Origin: Stenotrophomonas sp. YIM B06876
GTDB lineage: Bacteria; Pseudomonadota; Gammaproteobacteria; Xanthomonadales; Xanthomonadaceae
Direction: 5' to 3'
Length of the DNA: 64,000 bases
Assembly (NCBI RefSeq): GCF_030711595.1
Contig: NZ_JAUJUJ010000001.1
Coordinates: 62,001 to 126,000 of the forward strand
Part shown: positions 9,721 through 19,900 of the stretch, piece after piece
Position numbering within the stretch: the stretch's first letter is position 1
How the letters are laid out: each line of letters starts with the position of its first letter
Notes under the pieces: model-generated
The model's database searches: none
What the model was told of the DNA's origin: nothing
Seen by the model: only the letters and a program-made list of their open reading frames with translations
Position numbers and translations under genes: made by a program

Positions 9721-11541
9721 TCAACCCTTCTTGCTGGCAATCCAGGTGTCGATCTTGCTTTCCAGCACGCTCAGCGGCACCGAGCCGTCCTTCAACACTT
9801 CGGCATGGAATTCGCGGATGTCGAACCTGTCACCCAGCTGCTGCTCGGCGCGGGCGCGCAGCTGCTTGATCTTGAGCTCACCGGTCTTATAGGCCAGTGC
9901 CTGGGCCGGCCATGCGATGTAACGCTCGGCCTCGGCGATGGCATCGGGTTCGCTGACCGAGGAGTTGGCGAACATGTAGTCCAGCACCTGCTGGCGGTCC
10001 CAGTTCTTGCTGTGCAGGCCGGTATCCACCACCAGGCGCACCGCACGCCACAACTCGCCCTGCAGGCGGCCGAAGTAGCTGTACGGGTCGGTGTAGACGC
10101 CCAGATCCTTGCCCAGCCCTTCGGCGTACAGGCCCCAACCCTCGATGAAAGCGGTCTCGCCACCGAAACGCCGGAACGCCGGCACGCCCTTGAGCTCCTG
10201 CTGCAACGCCAGCTGGAAGTGGTGGCCGGGAATGGCCTCGTGCAGGAACAGGTCTTCGGCGTCCCAGGTCTTGCGCGTCGGCAGGTCGTAGGTGTTGACG
10301 TAGAAAATGCCCGGGCGGCTGCCGTCTTCGCTGGGGCTCATGTACTCGCCACCGGCCGCCGAGCGCGCGCGGAACGCCTCGATCGGGCGGATCTCGAACC
10401 CGGCCTTGGGCGTGAGCGAGAACAGCTTGGGCACATTGGCCTGGATCTTCGCCTCCAGCGCCCGGTAATGCGCCAGCAGCTCCTCTTCCGACTTGAACTC
10501 GAAGCGCTTGTCGGTCTGCATGAACTTGAAGAAGTCCTGCAGCGACCCCTTGAAGCCCACCTGCTCCATCACCTTCTGCATCTCGCCGTGGATGCGCGCC
10601 ACTTCGTCCAGGCCGATCTGGTGGATCTGCTCGGGCGTCTGCTCGGTGGTGGTGCTCTGGTGGGCCGAGAACACGTACCACGCCTTGCCATTGGGCAGCG
10701 CGTCCAGGCCCACGCTGTCACGGGTCGCCGGCAGGTACTCGTTGGCGATGAAGTCACGCTGCTTCTGCAGCGCCGGCATCAGCTGGTCGGCGATCAACCC
10801 ACGGTAGGCCGCGGTCAGGCGCTGCTTGTCGGCATCGGCGAAATCGGCCGGCAGCGCCTTGATCGGACCCCAGAACTCGCTGTCCTCCGGCTTGGCGGTG
10901 ATCAGCGCATCGAACTGCGGCAGCACCTTTTCCATCAGCACCCGCGGCTGCACCACGCCGGCCTTGATGCCTTCGCGCATGTTGGCGATTTCGGTATCCA
11001 GCAGCACCGGCAGACGCCCCGCACGTGCCAGCCAGTTGGCGTAATCCTTCACCGTCTTGAACGGCTGCGCGCCCTGCCCGGAGCCGAGCATCACCGCGTA
11101 GCTGACAATGCTGCCCATCTGGTTGACCGGCAGCATCCACGAGGGGAACTTCTCCGATTCCAGCTCGTCCTGGCGCTCGCGCACGAAAATCTCGTAGCTC
11201 AGCAGGTCCTGCCCGGTCAGGCCGGCATCGCCGAACTTCCGCACCTTGTCCAGCCAGCGCTGGTTGAAATCGTGGATCTGCTTGCGGTACTCGGCCGAGC
11301 CGAAGTCCGGCAGCTGGTCGTTGTAGCGGTTGTCGCCCTGGAAGGTGGCCTGCACCGGATTGAGCTTGAGCACCTCTTCCCAGAACTCGGCATAGGCGGC
11401 GGTCAACTGCCGGGCCTTGTCGGCCTGCGCCGCGCTGGCGGAAGTTCCTTCCGGCTTGCCCTCAGGGGCGGACGGCGAACAGGCGGTCAGGCCGGCGGCC
11501 AACGACAGGGATACGGCAAGCACGAGCGGGCGAAGAGGCAT
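9721..11541 (-). CDS. DUF885 family lipoprotein, putative zinc metallopeptidase
   Basis: A 606-residue envelope lipoprotein. The signal peptide ends in a lipobox, LTAC at about residues 18-21, so it is probably anchored to the outer or inner membrane facing the periplasm. The body is the DUF885 domain. A HExxxGHH motif (FLHEAIPGHHFQ, about residue 435) and the later ETAFIEGWGLYAEGL segment resemble the zinc-binding arrangement of M2/M32-like helical peptidases. Catalytic activity is inferred from these motifs only. Convergent with mtnC across the REP array. A hairpin at 9693-9713 follows the stop codon without a T run. Confidence 0.85.
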   Translation of the reverse strand: MPLRPLVLAVSLSLAAGLTACSPSAPEGKPEGTSASAAQADKARQLTAAYAEFWEEVLKLNPVQATFQGDNRYNDQLPDFGSAEYRKQIHDFNQRWLDKVRKFGDAGLTGQDLLSYEIFVRERQDELESEKFPSWMLPVNQMGSIVSYAVMLGSGQGAQPFKTVKDYANWLARAGRLPVLLDTEIANMREGIKAGVVQPRVLMEKVLPQFDALITAKPEDSEFWGPIKALPADFADADKQRLTAAYRGLIADQLMPALQKQRDFIANEYLPATRDSVGLDALPNGKAWYVFSAHQSTTTEQTPEQIHQIGLDEVARIHGEMQKVMEQVGFKGSLQDFFKFMQTDKRFEFKSEEELLAHYRALEAKIQANVPKLFSLTPKAGFEIRPIEAFRARSAAGGEYMSPSEDGSRPGIFYVNTYDLPTRKTWDAEDLFLHEAIPGHHFQLALQQELKGVPAFRRFGGETAFIEGWGLYAEGLGKDLGVYTDPYSYFGRLQGELWRAVRLVVDTGLHSKNWDRQQVLDYMFANSSVSEPDAIAEAERYIAWPAQALAYKTGELKIKQLRARAEQQLGDRFDIREFHAEVLKDGSVPLSVLESKIDTWIASKKG

Positions 11542-11789
11542 GAGGGCGTCCGATGCTGTGGATAAGCGTCAAGCGTCAAGAGCATCTCCGCCAGCGACAA
11601 GGGCCAAAGGTCATTACCCGCCATGGCCACGAGCTGGATCGCGCCGCCGCGGGCATCGCGGCCAGCGCCCTGAACGGTCATAATCGCGCCCTCCCTGCGC
11701 TGCACGGGCCTTTTTCGCCCCGTCGCGCGCGCCTGATGACCCGGCTTGCCGCGCTTCGCGTCAGCCACGCTCCGTTGCCCGTCCCCTCT

Positions 11790-13061
11790 ATGAAAACTCC
11801 CCGCCGCCCCCTGGGCTTCTGGTCCACCACCGCGCTGGTGGTCGGCAGCATGATCGGCTCGGGCACCTTCCTGCTGCCCTCGGCCCTGGCCCAGTACGGC
11901 GCCGCCAGCACCCTGGGCTGGGGCATCACCCTGTGCGGAGCGCTGCTGCTGGCCGTCACCTTCGCCTGCCTGGCGCGGCGCTGGCCGCAGACCGGCGGGC
12001 CTTATGTATTCGCCCGCAACGCCTTCGGCGAGCTGCCCGGGTTCGTGATCGCGTGGAGCTACTGGATCTCGATGTGGTGTGCCATCGCCGCCATTGCCGT
12101 GGCCTTTACCGGCAGCATCGGCGCCATCTTCCCCGCCCTCACCGCCACCCCGGTGCGCGCGGCCAGCTGCGCCCTGCTCGCCTTGTGGGCGTGCGCGGCC
12201 ATCAACATCGCCGGCACCCGCGAGGCCGGGCGCATGCAGCTGCTCACCACCGTGCTCAAAGTCGTGCCGCTGCTGCTGTTCGGCTGCATCGCATTGTGGT
12301 TCGTCGATACCAGCCACTACGTGCCGTTCAATCCCAGCGGCGAAAGCCTGCCGGCCGTGGCCAGCGCCACCGTCGCACTGACCCTGTGGGCGATGATCGG
12401 GCTGGAAGCGGCCACCGTGCCCGCCGATTCGGTGCACGACGCCCCGCGCACCGTGGCCCGCGCCACCGTCGTCGGCACCGCCCTGGCCGGCATCGCCACC
12501 ATCCTGGCCTGCACCACCGTGATCGGGCTGCTGCCGATGGACGTGCTGCAGCACTCCTCCGCACCCATGGCCGACGCCGCGGCCGCGCTGTGGGGCCCGG
12601 CCGCCGGCACCGCGCTGGCGGTGGTGATGGCTGTTTCCTGCCTGGGCGCATTGAACGGCTGGATCCTGCTGTCGGCGCAACTGCCGCTGGCCGCCGCCCG
12701 CGACCACGTGCTGCCGGCGGCGTTTGCCCGCATCAATGCCAAGGGCGCTCCGGTATTCGGTGTACTCGCCAGCAGCGTGCTCGCCACCGTGCTGGTGATC
12801 GCCAACTACAACCGCTCGCTGGTGCAGCTGTTCATCTTCTCGGTGCTGCTCTCCACCGCCGCCACCCTGCTGCCCTACGTGGCCGGCGCCGCCGCCTGGG
12901 TGCTGCGCGGCACCGGCACCGGCACCCGCCTGGTCGCCGCGGGCGCGCTCATCTACAGCCTCTACGCCGTGCTCGGCGTCGGCAGCGAAGCCCTGCTGTG
13001 GGGCGCGGTGCTGATCGTGGCCGGCCTGCCGATCTACTTCTGGTCGCGGCGGCAGCGTTGA
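11790..13061 (+). CDS. AdiC-like basic amino acid/polyamine antiporter family permease
   Basis: A 423-residue inner-membrane permease of the APA branch of the APC superfamily. It has about 12 hydrophobic segments, the TM1 motif GSMIGSGTFLLPSALA near residue 22, and a TM6 segment LWAMIGLEAATVPADSV like that of AdiC/PotE/YjeH. The ATG at 11790 starts just before TM1. The longer in-frame starts at 11736 or 11553 would add a hydrophilic leader unlike relatives. Divergent from the DUF885 gene. The exchanged substrates (for example arginine/agmatine) cannot be read from sequence. Confidence 0.87.
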   Translation: MKTPRRPLGFWSTTALVVGSMIGSGTFLLPSALAQYGAASTLGWGITLCGALLLAVTFACLARRWPQTGGPYVFARNAFGELPGFVIAWSYWISMWCAIAAIAVAFTGSIGAIFPALTATPVRAASCALLALWACAAINIAGTREAGRMQLLTTVLKVVPLLLFGCIALWFVDTSHYVPFNPSGESLPAVASATVALTLWAMIGLEAATVPADSVHDAPRTVARATVVGTALAGIATILACTTVIGLLPMDVLQHSSAPMADAAAALWGPAAGTALAVVMAVSCLGALNGWILLSAQLPLAAARDHVLPAAFARINAKGAPVFGVLASSVLATVLVIANYNRSLVQLFIFSVLLSTAATLLPYVAGAAAWVLRGTGTGTRLVAAGALIYSLYAVLGVGSEALLWGAVLIVAGLPIYFWSRRQR

Positions 13062-13312
13062 TTGCGCCCTGATGTAGGAGTCGCAAAGGGGCCTTCTCCA
13101 ACCGCTTCCTGACTCATGGCCCCAGGCCATCAGTCGCGGCGGCTTTCCACATCGACGAAGCGATTCGCAACTTACATCGCAGCCGCTTCAAATGGTTTCG
13201 CACCGCGCCACCCGTGCAAGGCCCCCACCTATCGGGCCACACGCAAGGTCTCGGGCCTGTCGATGCAAACCTGCGCCCATCCGCTGCAGTCAGAACCGAA
13301 TCTGCCACCTGC
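13062..13312. other. Intergenic region upstream of the small lipoprotein gene
   Basis: No convincing gene. The frames open here are short and lack family motifs. The segment starting at 13075 (gtaggagtcgc) could be a degenerate REP. The only site I can support is the FNR-type box at its downstream edge. Confidence 0.5.
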
Positions 13313-13326
13313 TTGATGCAGGTCAA
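13313..13326 (+). promoter_or_regulatory. FNR/ANR-type box
   Basis: TTGAT-gcag-GTCAA matches the FNR/ANR/DNR consensus TTGAT-N4-ATCAA at nine of ten conserved positions. It is centred 63 nt before the ATG at 13383. A plausible -10 (ttgtta, 13345-13350) would place the box about 38 nt upstream of transcription start, close to the class II activator position. The window also encodes an FNR-type regulator at 49423. Confidence 0.55.
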
Positions 13327-13382
13327 TCCGGATAGCGCCCCTGCTTGTTACGGTGGCGGCAAGTATGTGAAGAGACACGTCC

Positions 13383-13898
13383 ATGAAGATGCGAGCCATC
13401 ACCCTCCATGCAGCTGCGTGTGCCCTTGCATTGACCGCTTGCACCGGGGGCAATGGCAACGCCGCATCGACGTCCGCCGCCGCACCCTCGTCGCAAAGTG
13501 AACCTGCCAGCGAAGTCCACGACCACGGTGCCGCACCGGTGCTCGCCGAAGGCCAGCGCTGGAAAACCGATGAGCCTCTACGGGCAGCGATGAGCCGCAT
13601 CCATGACGATGTGGCAAAGAACCTGCCCGCGTTTCATCAATCCAGATTGCAGGCCGCAGACGCCGACGCACTGGCCACGGCGGTTGAAAGCAACATCGAC
13701 TACATGTTTGCGAACTGCAAACTGGCGCCCGGGCCGGATGCCGCCCTGCATGGATTGATCGGCAGGATGCTGGAGGCGAGCGCCAGGCTTCGTGCCGATC
13801 CCGCCTCCGCCGATGGCCTGCCGCAACTGGTGGCAGCGGTGAACGAATATCAAGTGACCTTCGATCACCAGGGAATGCAGCCGTTGCCCCACGATTGA
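13383..13898 (+). CDS. Small periplasmic lipoprotein, DnrO-like
   Basis: A 171-residue protein with a lipoprotein signal peptide (lipobox LTAC near residue 20), a low-complexity Ala/Ser linker, a short His motif (EVHDHGAAP) and a helical C-terminal domain with conserved-looking NIDYMFANCKLAPGPDAALHGLIGRML. This pattern resembles small proteins of xanthomonads annotated as DnrO. Their function is not established, and metal or redox sensing is only a guess. The upstream FNR-type box suggests expression under low oxygen or nitrosative conditions. Confidence 0.65.
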   Translation: MKMRAITLHAAACALALTACTGGNGNAASTSAAAPSSQSEPASEVHDHGAAPVLAEGQRWKTDEPLRAAMSRIHDDVAKNLPAFHQSRLQAADADALATAVESNIDYMFANCKLAPGPDAALHGLIGRMLEASARLRADPASADGLPQLVAAVNEYQVTFDHQGMQPLPHD

Positions 13899-14036
13899 AC
13901 ACGATCGAAGTCGTTTCAATCCACGAAAAGGCAAGCGTCACATCTGCCGCAACCGGCTGTTTTTGATCCTGGATGTGCTTCGCATATGAGCAAGGCGGCG
14001 AGCAGGAGCGGAATCTGCCGCGTGACACGCATCGAC

Positions 14037-14453
14037 CTAGCCATGACGACGCCTGACCTCCGCGACAGAGCCTGCAATCAACTGCTCCAGCACATCCAGA
14101 TCAATGTCGGAGAGCCTGCGGATGGACAGGCAGGCCTTGCCCATCTTGTGGCGCCCGAGCCGCGCGAGCAGTTCGACCTGGCCCGGGCCTTCCGCGCTGA
14201 GGTAGACGCTGATGTCGGACTTGCGCGGCGAGAACCCGGTGACCGCCATGTCGCCCTCGCGGCCGCTTTCGTACCGGTAGTGATACGTGTCGAAGCCGAC
14301 CATGCCCGGCCCCCACATCACCGCCGGTTGGCCCGTGATCGAGCCCATCATGGCCAACAGCACCTGGCAGTCCTGGCGACGCTGCCCATCCTCGACGGCT
14401 GCCAGGAACGCTGACACGCTCGCGTCGGTGGGCCGGGCCTTGTTCTCGCTCAT
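14037..14453 (-). CDS. DUF1801 domain protein
   Basis: A 138-residue soluble protein of the DUF1801/YdhG-like fold. The central segment MWGPGMVGFDTYHYRYESGREGDMAVTGFSPRKSDISVYL and the C-terminal LGRHKMGKACLSIRRLSDIDLDVLEQLI match this family, whose function is unknown. No signal peptide or membrane segment. It stands alone downstream of the M13 peptidase gene, from which it is separated by a terminator. Confidence 0.82.
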   Translation of the reverse strand: MSENKARPTDASVSAFLAAVEDGQRRQDCQVLLAMMGSITGQPAVMWGPGMVGFDTYHYRYESGREGDMAVTGFSPRKSDISVYLSAEGPGQVELLARLGRHKMGKACLSIRRLSDIDLDVLEQLIAGSVAEVRRRHG

Positions 14454-14592
14454 GGTGTTTCGAACTCCGCCGGCATGGGTTGGAAGGTGATCGCCGCCAC
14501 CTGGATACTGCCGGACAAGCCGGGGCGAGTACCAGAGACCGCCGACGTGGAGGCTCGATGCATCTGTTCATTGGGCGTGTTTCCCACCCACA

Positions 14593-14612
14593 GAAAGGGC
14601 CCCGAAGGGCCC
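14593..14612 (-). terminator. Intrinsic terminator of the M13 peptidase gene
   Basis: On the minus strand a 6-bp stem gggccc/gggccc with a stable TTCG tetraloop is followed by tttct, about 30 nt after the stop codon at 14641. The plus strand also has several T residues past the stem, so it may work in both directions. Confidence 0.72.
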
Positions 14613-14640
14613 ATTCTTTCGCAACGTCAAAGCGCACCGA

Positions 14641-16764
14641 TTACCAGATACGCACGCGATCTTCCGGGGCCACGTAGTGCGTGTCACCGGCCTTCACGTT
14701 GAACGCCTCGTACCACGCATCGATGTTGCGCAGCGGGGCGAACGCGCGGATGTGGCCCGGCGAGTGGGTGCCGTTGACCAGTTGCTGGCGCAGCGCGTCG
14801 TCGCGCCACAGCGTGCGCCATACCTGGGCCCAGCCCATGAAGAAGCGCTGTTCGCCGCTGAAGCCGTCGATCACCGGCGCCGGCTTGCCATCCAGCGAGC
14901 GGCGGTAGGCTTCCAGCGCGATGGTCAGGCCACCCAGATCGCCGATGTTCTCGCCCATCGCCACGCGGGCGTTGATCTTCATGCCCGGCAGTTGCGGGAA
15001 CTCGAACGCCTCGTACTGCGCGCCCAGCTTGGCGGCCTGCACTTCGAACTTGGCCGCGTCTTCGGCGGTCCACCAGTCGCGCAGCACACCGGCACCATCG
15101 GACTTGCGGCCCTGGTCATCGAAGCCGTGGATGATCTCGTGGCCGATCACGCCACCGATGCCACCGTAGTTCACCGCCGGGTCGGCCGACGGATCGAAGA
15201 ACGGCGGCTGCAGGATCGCGGCCGGGAACACGATTTCGTTCTTGACCGAATTGTAGTACGCGTTGACCGTCTGCGGGGTCATGCCCCACTCGTTCCTGTC
15301 GACCTTCTGGCCCAGGCGGGCACGGCGGTAATCCCACTCGAAGGCACGGGCGCGCAGCGCATTGCCGACGATGTCGCCGTTGCGCACTTCCAGAGCGCTG
15401 TAGTCACGCCACTGTTCCGGGTGGCCGATCTTCAGGCCGAAGCCCTTGAGCTTGGCGTGGGCCTCGGCCTTGGTGGCCGGGCTCATCCAGGCCAGCGTGT
15501 CCAGCCGCGCGCCCATCGCCAGCTTCACGTTGGAGACCAGCGCATCCATCTTGGCCTTGGCATCGGCCGGGAAGTACAGCTTGACGAAATCGCGGCCGAT
15601 GGCCTCGCCCATGATGCCTTCGCTGTAGCCGACCGCATTCTTCCAGCGCGGCTTCGGCTCCGGCTGGCCGGACAGGAACTTGGCGCGGAACTCGTACTCG
15701 GCATCGACGAAGTTTTTCGACAGCAGGCCGGCGGCGTCATCAGTGGTATGGAACGCCAGCCACGCCTTCAGCGTGTCCAGGTCGGTGGCGCCAAACACCT
15801 TGGCCAGCGCCGGAATGGCGGTGTTCTGGCGCAGCACCACACGCTGCGCCTGGCCCACGCCGGCGGAATCAAACAGCACGTTCCAGTCCACCTGCGGCGC
15901 CTGCGCGGCCAGCTCGGCGCGGGTCAGCGGGTTGTAGGTCTTGTCGCGGTCACGGCTCTCGGCGCGGGTCCAGTGGCCCTTGGCCACCTCGGTTTCCATC
16001 GCCATGATCTTCGCGGCGGCAGCGGCCGGCTTGCTCCAGCCAGCCAAGGTCAGCATCTGCGCGATATAGGCCACATAGCGCTCGCGCTGCGGGGCGAACT
16101 TCTCGTCCAGATACATCTGGCGGTCGCCCAGGCCCAGACCGGACTGGCTCATGTACAGGGTGTAGTGCTCCGGGTCGCGCTGGTCGTCGGAAACGCCCAC
16201 GCTGAACAAGGTTGCGCCGAAACCGGCATTGCTGCGGCCCATCAGCGCGGCGATCGCGGACTTGTCCTTGGCCGCACGGATCGAAGCCAGCATCGGCTTC
16301 AGCGGTTCGGCACCGGCCTTCTCGGCCGCGGCCTCATCCAGGAAGCCACGGTACAGCGCGGCGATCTTGGCGCCGTCGCCATCGGTGGCCGGGTTGCCCA
16401 GCGCGTAGCCTTCCAGCATCTGGTGCACGCGCGCCTCGGACAGATCGCGCAGCGCCATGAACGCGCCAAAGCTCGACTTGTCCGACGGGATCGGGGTGTT
16501 CTTGGCCCAGTTGCCGTTGACGTAGGCGAAGTAGTCATCGCCCGGCTTGGCGCTGGTGTCCATGCCGGCGGTGTCCACGCCCCACTGGCCCATGCGCGGC
16601 GCGGCGATGCTGCCACCGGCGCTGGCACTGCCGGCCTCGGTGGCGGCAAACAGGGTCTGCACGGTGCACGCATCATCCACGCAGGCGTGGTTCTGGTCGG
16701 CGGACGCCGAACCGGCGAAACCCAGGGCCAGCAACGTGGCGGTGGTCAACAGCGTCTTCTTCAA
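14641..16764 (-). CDS. Secreted M13 family metallopeptidase (PepO/neprilysin-like)
   Basis: A 707-residue zinc endopeptidase with an N-terminal signal peptide (LKKTLLTTATLLALGFAGSASA). The catalytic zinc motif is GHEIIHGFDDQGR, and the third ligand sits in GENIGDLGG, the M13 E-N-x3-D motif. The substrate-binding NAYYNS motif is also visible. The start is the TTG at 16764, preceded at 6 nt by AGGAGA. An ATG at 16851 in the same frame would put 29 poor-quality residues before the signal sequence. It acts in the periplasm or outside the cell on peptides. It borders the defence operon, so it may mark the core side of the insertion. Confidence 0.92.
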   Translation of the reverse strand: MKKTLLTTATLLALGFAGSASADQNHACVDDACTVQTLFAATEAGSASAGGSIAAPRMGQWGVDTAGMDTSAKPGDDYFAYVNGNWAKNTPIPSDKSSFGAFMALRDLSEARVHQMLEGYALGNPATDGDGAKIAALYRGFLDEAAAEKAGAEPLKPMLASIRAAKDKSAIAALMGRSNAGFGATLFSVGVSDDQRDPEHYTLYMSQSGLGLGDRQMYLDEKFAPQRERYVAYIAQMLTLAGWSKPAAAAAKIMAMETEVAKGHWTRAESRDRDKTYNPLTRAELAAQAPQVDWNVLFDSAGVGQAQRVVLRQNTAIPALAKVFGATDLDTLKAWLAFHTTDDAAGLLSKNFVDAEYEFRAKFLSGQPEPKPRWKNAVGYSEGIMGEAIGRDFVKLYFPADAKAKMDALVSNVKLAMGARLDTLAWMSPATKAEAHAKLKGFGLKIGHPEQWRDYSALEVRNGDIVGNALRARAFEWDYRRARLGQKVDRNEWGMTPQTVNAYYNSVKNEIVFPAAILQPPFFDPSADPAVNYGGIGGVIGHEIIHGFDDQGRKSDGAGVLRDWWTAEDAAKFEVQAAKLGAQYEAFEFPQLPGMKINARVAMGENIGDLGGLTIALEAYRRSLDGKPAPVIDGFSGEQRFFMGWAQVWRTLWRDDALRQQLVNGTHSPGHIRAFAPLRNIDAWYEAFNVKAGDTHYVAPEDRVRIW

Positions 16765-16770
16765 CAGAAC

Positions 16771-16776
16771 TCTCCT
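16771..16776 (-). promoter_or_regulatory. Ribosome binding site deciding a TTG start
   Basis: AGGAGA on the minus strand, six bases before the TTG at 16764. It supports this unusual start codon for the M13 peptidase, because translation from here begins exactly at the signal peptide. Confidence 0.75.
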
Positions 16777-16929
16777 GAAAATGGTGGCGGAGCCGATTCC
16801 CCCGGCCCCTCGAGTGCCGGCAAGCATAGCCAGCTTCGCCAACGCGCCCATGTGCCGGAGGCCATACGGCGGCGGTGGCTGCGGTGGGGCAAGTCACGCA
16901 ACCATCAGTCGCGCCCCCGCTTTCCCGAC

Positions 16930-16954
16930 AAAAAAGAAGAGCGGGTTGCCCCGC
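16930..16954 (-). terminator. Intrinsic terminator of the defence operon
   Basis: On the minus strand a gcggg/cccgc stem with a 4-nt GCAA loop is followed by tcttctttttt, 30 nt beyond the hsdR stop codon at 16985. It closes the seven-gene hsd operon. Confidence 0.82.
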
Positions 16955-16984
16955 CCTCCGTTTGCCGCTATTCATCGGCGCAGC

Positions 16985-19900
16985 TCAAATCCGCGCCTCG
17001 ACGCCGGCTCTGGCCCTCAATGATTCGTACAGCTGCGCGGGCCCCAGCAAAATATCCTTCAACCCATTACGCACGCGATCCGAGCCCAGCGCCTGTGTGC
17101 TCATGGTGGTATGTGCCTCAAGGGCATCCATCACCGCATGCAGGATGGCGTCTTTCAGGTCCGGCGAGTTGGCAAACTGCTCCTTGCTGTTGCTGCCGGC
17201 CTGCTGCACCAGCATCGTGTTTTCCAGCAATTTTCCTTTGAGCGCGCCATTCACGTAATGCAACTGGTCATCATCGCTGAGCTTGCCTTCAAACAACCCG
17301 TTGACCTTCTCGATGATCTCCGCCAGATAGGCCTGCTGTTTGTCCTGCACACCGCCCGTCCCTACCCCATCCATCGGTTTGAGCTTGTAGGAACCATCCG
17401 CGTTGAGGCTGAGCGGCTGTTTGCCCGCCGAGCGCAGGGTGTGATGCGTCAGCACCACTTTCGAAAGATCCACCTCTTCGCGTTCGCGCCCGAACTCCAG
17501 CAACGGAATCAGCCGCTTGTAGAACAGGAAACGCTTTTCGATATCCGTGTTGCCGTAGTCGAACATCTGCGACAGGAACGAATACAGGCGGTTGAACGCC
17601 CCCATGTCGCCCTTGAACAGCACCAGCGCATCAAGCGTGTCCTTGGCTGCCTTCCCGGCTGCATCATCCCTGGCCTGTTTTGCATCCGCCAACGCCCGCT
17701 TAGCCGCGCCGTAGCGCTTCAATAGCCGGTCGGCTACCGGAGCAATGGCCGCACTCAGTTTCGCCTGGGTACCTGCAGGGTCCAGCTCCGCATGCGCTAC
17801 GCGGTCCACTTCGTAGCTGTCATAGCAGCCGCTGGCATCGAGTTTCGAACGCAGGTCAAAAACCAGATTGGGGTCGGTTGTCGCCTCCATTTCCGCCGTG
17901 GCGTAGTACGTTTTGAAAGCTGTCAGTACCTCGGCCGGATCGTTGACGAAATCCAGTACATAGGTGGTGTCCTTGCCCGGATGCGCGCGATTAAGGCGCG
18001 AGAGGGTCTGCACCGCCTGGATGCCGCCCAGCATCTTGTCCACGTACATGCCACACAGCAGCGGCTGATCAAAGCCGGTCTGGAATTTATTGGCTACCAG
18101 CAGCAGGTGGAACTCGGGCTTGGTGAAAGCCTCGCGGATATCGAGGCCCTTCAGCCCCGGATTGAGCAGCCTGCTCGTCTCCGTCACGGCTTCGGGGTAG
18201 CTCTCCGCATCGTCCACTTCGCCGAAAAACGCCGTCAGCACCCCCAGCGGATAGCCTTGGCGCTCGATATAGCTGCGGATCGCCTTCTGCCAGCGCACCG
18301 CCTCCTTGCGACTGCCCACCACCACCATCGCCTTGGCGCGTCCTTCCAGCAGCGGCTGCACATTCTCGCGATAGTGCTCCACCACGATCTGCACCTTGGA
18401 CGCGATGTTGTAGGGGTGCAGGCGCACCCACTGCATGATCCCCTTCATCGCGGTGTCACGCTCCACCGCCTTGTGGTCCAGCTCCTTGCCGTCGTGGGCC
18501 AGCCGGAATGCCAGATCGTAAGGCGTGTAGTTTTTCAGCACGTCGAGGATGAAACCCTCCTCGATCGCCTGCCGCATCGAATACACATGGAACGGCACCG
18601 GCTTGCCATCCGGCCCCGGCCGACCAAACAGTTCCAGCGTCTTGCCTTTCGGGGTTGCGGTGAATGCCACATAGGTCAACCCGGCGCCTTCGCTGGCGCG
18701 CGCCCCCATGTTAGCGGCCAGCACGGTTTCGGTATCGATCTCACCGCCATCGGCCAGTTGCGCCAGTTCTTCGGCACTGAGCAATTGCTTCAACTTGGCA
18801 GCCGCCTCGCCGGTCTGCGAGCTGTGCGCTTCGTCTGCAATCACCGCAAAGCGCTTGCCTTCGGTTGCCGCCAGTTCCTGTACGGCCTTCAGCGCAAACG
18901 GGAACGTCTGGATCGTGCAGACGATGATCTTCTTGCCATCTTTCAGCGCCTGTCCCAGCTGCGTGCTCTTGCTGCCATGTTCGTTGCTGATGGTCGCCAC
19001 CACCCCGGCGGTGCGCTCGAAATCGAAGATCGCCTCCTGCAGCTGCGCATCGAGCACATTGCGGTCGGATACCACCAGCACGCTGTCGAACAGCTTGCGG
19101 TGCGTCTCATCATGCAGGTCGGCCAGAAAGTGCGCCGTCCACGCAATCGAGTTGGTCTTTCCCGACCCAGCCGAATGCTGCACCAGATAACGCTGCCCTG
19201 GCCCGTTGGCGCGCACATCGGCCACCAGCTTGCGGGTGACATCCAGCTGGTGGTAGCGCGGGAAGATCAGTCCCTTGAGCTGTTTCTTCTCGTCCCGCTT
19301 GGCAATCAGGTAACGACCCAGAATTTCCAGCCAGCTGTCGCGCGCCCAGATCTCTTCCCACAGATAGCTGGTGGCGAAGCCATCCGGGTTCGACGCATTG
19401 CCGGCGCCACCGTCGTTGCCGCGATTGAACGGGAGGAAACGTGTCGCCGCCCCTTCCAGCCGCGTGGTCATCATCACCTGGGCCTGGCTCACCGCAAAAT
19501 GCACCAGCGCCCCACCCGGGAACGCCAGCAACGGCTCAACCAGCCCGCCCTTGGGCTGCGGATTGCGATCAAACCGGTACTGGTCCACCGCATCGCCCAC
19601 GCTCTGGGTGAAATCCGATTTCAGTTCAACCGTCGCAACGGCGATACCGTTGACGAAAAACACCAGGTCCACCGAATCCTGCGGATTATTGGGTGAATGC
19701 CTTACCTGCCGTACTACACGCAACCGGTTGTCCAGATAGCGCTGCTGCGTCACCGGGTTCATTGCCAACGCCGGCTTGAACTGCACCAGCGACAGCGGCT
19801 CTCTCAGGCCCAGCATCTCCACGCCACGCCGCAGCACATCCAGCGTGCCGCGCTCGTCCAGGTTCTTGCGTACCCGCTCGGCCACACGCGCCCCCAAATC

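Noticed and set aside
9352-11565. Long plus-strand open frame (737 codons) opposite the DUF885 gene
   Set aside because: It is antisense to a gene with clear domains and runs through the REP array. Arg/Gln/His-rich composition is typical of the shadow frame of a GC-rich gene.
14677-17241. Plus-strand open frame of 854 codons over the M13 peptidase and the end of hsdR
   Set aside because: Antisense shadow of two recognised genes, spanning a terminator, with no domain.
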